Origin: Candidatus Woesearchaeota archaeon
Lineage (GTDB): Archaea > Nanobdellota > Nanobdellia > Woesearchaeales > UBA10216
Assembly: GCA_013331515.1 (NCBI GenBank)
Contig: DUGG01000011.1
Coordinates: 12,491-18,481, forward strand
Length of the DNA stretch: 5,991 nucleotides
Reading direction: 5' to 3'
This document shows positions 5,690-5,991 of the stretch, in pieces; within the stretch, counting starts at the first letter, position 1, and every line of letters starts with the position of its first letter. The notes beneath the pieces were generated by a model. It saw only the letters and a program-made list of their open reading frames with translations. It did no database searches and was not told the DNA's origin. The position numbers and the translations under genes were made by a program.

Positions 5690-5707
5690 GTCCGGATTAG
5701 GTTCGTT
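5665..5707. repeat. Tandem 22-bp repeat made of alternating 11-bp modules
   Basis: Module A TAGGTCCGGAT and module B TAGGTTCGCTT alternate: A at 5665-5675, B at 5676-5686, A at 5687-5697, and a partial B at 5698-5707 that diverges after TAGGTTCG. All modules start TAGGTYCG and recur every 11 bp, about one helical turn. The repeat overlaps the last seven codons and stop of the AK6-like gene and reaches the stop codon of the opposing gene. The B-A pair recurs at 5968-5991. Confidence 0.9.
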
Positions 5708-5716
5708 AACGAACCT
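5699..5716. repeat. Perfect 18-bp palindrome at the convergent gene ends
   Basis: AGGTTCGTTAACGAACCT is self-complementary along its whole length, centred on GTTAAC. Its left half is the end of the tandem repeat. It contains the TAA stop (5706-5708) of the leftward winged-helix-like gene and begins 10 bases after the kinase stop. It could be a bidirectional transcript-end hairpin or a dimer-binding site; there is no T-tract beside it. Confidence 0.85.
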
Positions 5717-5945
5717 GCTCAAGACCCCCTTCAACAGGCATTATGACCTTCTTTGCGCCTCGTTCGCCTTCCCTGATTATTTTTTTATGCTTCAATTCCC
5801 TGAGATAGTCAAAGAACGCCGTCCTTCCGCACATTGCCTTTTCTCCGACGACAATTTCCTCAATTTCGCTTGTTGAATGCGTCCCTTTCGCGGCAAGCTC
5901 GCAAATCTGCTTCAAAACGTAGTCTTTTTTTCTGCTTCTGAGCAT
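5706..5945 (-). CDS. Small winged-helix-like protein (start uncertain, possibly extends past the edge)
   Basis: 79 residues from the ATG at 5945. The layout suggests a compact helix-turn-helix/winged-helix fold: basic start (LRSRKKDY), helix 1 KDYVLKQICELAAK (7-20), helix 2 STSEIEEIVV (24-33), a likely recognition helix within GRTAFFDYLRELKHKKIIRE (40-59), and a short wing GERGAKKVIMP (60-70). I assign it only to the fold class; a DNA-binding role is inferred. The ATG has no convincing Shine-Dalgarno or TATA element, and the frame stays open upstream to the window edge through repeat-encoded codons (including KRTYFENRVVS), so the real start may lie beyond 5991. The last codons and stop fall within the palindrome at 5699-5716. 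TAGGTYCG repeats flank it on both sides, possibly its own binding sites. It converges with the AK6-like gene with 16 bases between stops. Confidence 0.62.
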   Translation of the reverse strand: MLRSRKKDYVLKQICELAAKGTHSTSEIEEIVVGEKAMCGRTAFFDYLRELKHKKIIREGERGAKKVIMPVEGGLEQVR

Positions 5946-5967
5946 GCTTACAACCCGGTTCTCAAAG

Positions 5968-5991
5968 TAGGTTCGCTTTAGGTCCGGATTA
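5968..5991. repeat. Distal copy of the 11-bp module repeat, cut by window edge
   Basis: Module B (TAGGTTCGCTT, 5968-5978) then module A (TAGGTCCGGAT, 5979-5989) plus TA: 24 bases identical to 5676-5699, in the same orientation. The array probably continues past the window. It lies immediately upstream of the small winged-helix-like gene, or within its 5' end if that gene starts outside. Confidence 0.88.

Noticed and set aside
5665..5707. Telomere-like reading of the repeat (TTAGG motifs)
   Set aside because: TTAGG appears only because of the module junctions; the repeat is an 11/22-bp alternating unit at an internal locus with genes on both sides.
5787..5800. Third copy of the putative operator motif (GCTTCAATTCC)
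   Set aside because: It lies inside the winged-helix-like coding sequence and encodes the ordinary codons for E-L-K; treated as coincidence, though it lowers confidence in the motif.
5676..5991. CRISPR array
   Set aside because: Repeats are either directly tandem or separated by a 268-base coding segment; there is no regular repeat-spacer structure.

Overview
The window looks archaeal. TATA-type elements sit about 26-27 bases upstream of start codons, Shine-Dalgarno sequences include GGTGAT, and several proteins belong to families I know from archaea: an AK6/Fap7-type adenylate kinase, a COG4880-type secreted beta-propeller, an ArsR-like winged-helix regulator with membrane segments, and a Cys-rich secreted protein. 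A DPANN or euryarchaeal genome would fit; the sequence alone does not settle the lineage. I see no tRNA, rRNA, CRISPR array or transposase.

Left and centre (1-4924, minus strand). In transcription order this block holds: (i) a 213-residue ArsR-like winged-helix protein with two predicted transmembrane helices; (ii) a 709-residue membrane-anchored beta-propeller protein with its own TATA box and strong ribosome-binding site; (iii) 28 bases later, a 585-residue secreted protein with an Ig-like middle, a 10-cysteine segment and a C-terminal PepSY-like domain; (iv) after a 157-base gap with nested inverted repeats and a TATA box, the first 45 codons of a Cys-containing lipoprotein that runs off the left edge. 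My working view is a cell-surface module: a membrane-tethered regulator next to one anchored and two secreted or lipidated partners. The regulator and propeller promoters share the 10-mer AAGCTTCAAT just upstream of their TATA boxes, a candidate common operator.

Middle (4925-5101). This is a divergent promoter region. One TATA box fires leftward to the regulator. Another fires rightward, probably starting a leaderless 27-codon ORF that ends one base before the GTG of the next gene.

Right (5102-5991). An AK6/Fap7-like kinase reads rightward and a small winged-helix-like protein reads leftward, ending tail to tail. Between them, and again at the right edge, lie repeats built from alternating 11-bp modules (TAGGTCCGGAT and TAGGTTCGCTT). 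These supply the last seven codons of the kinase, and an 18-bp perfect palindrome supplies the stop codon of the opposing gene.
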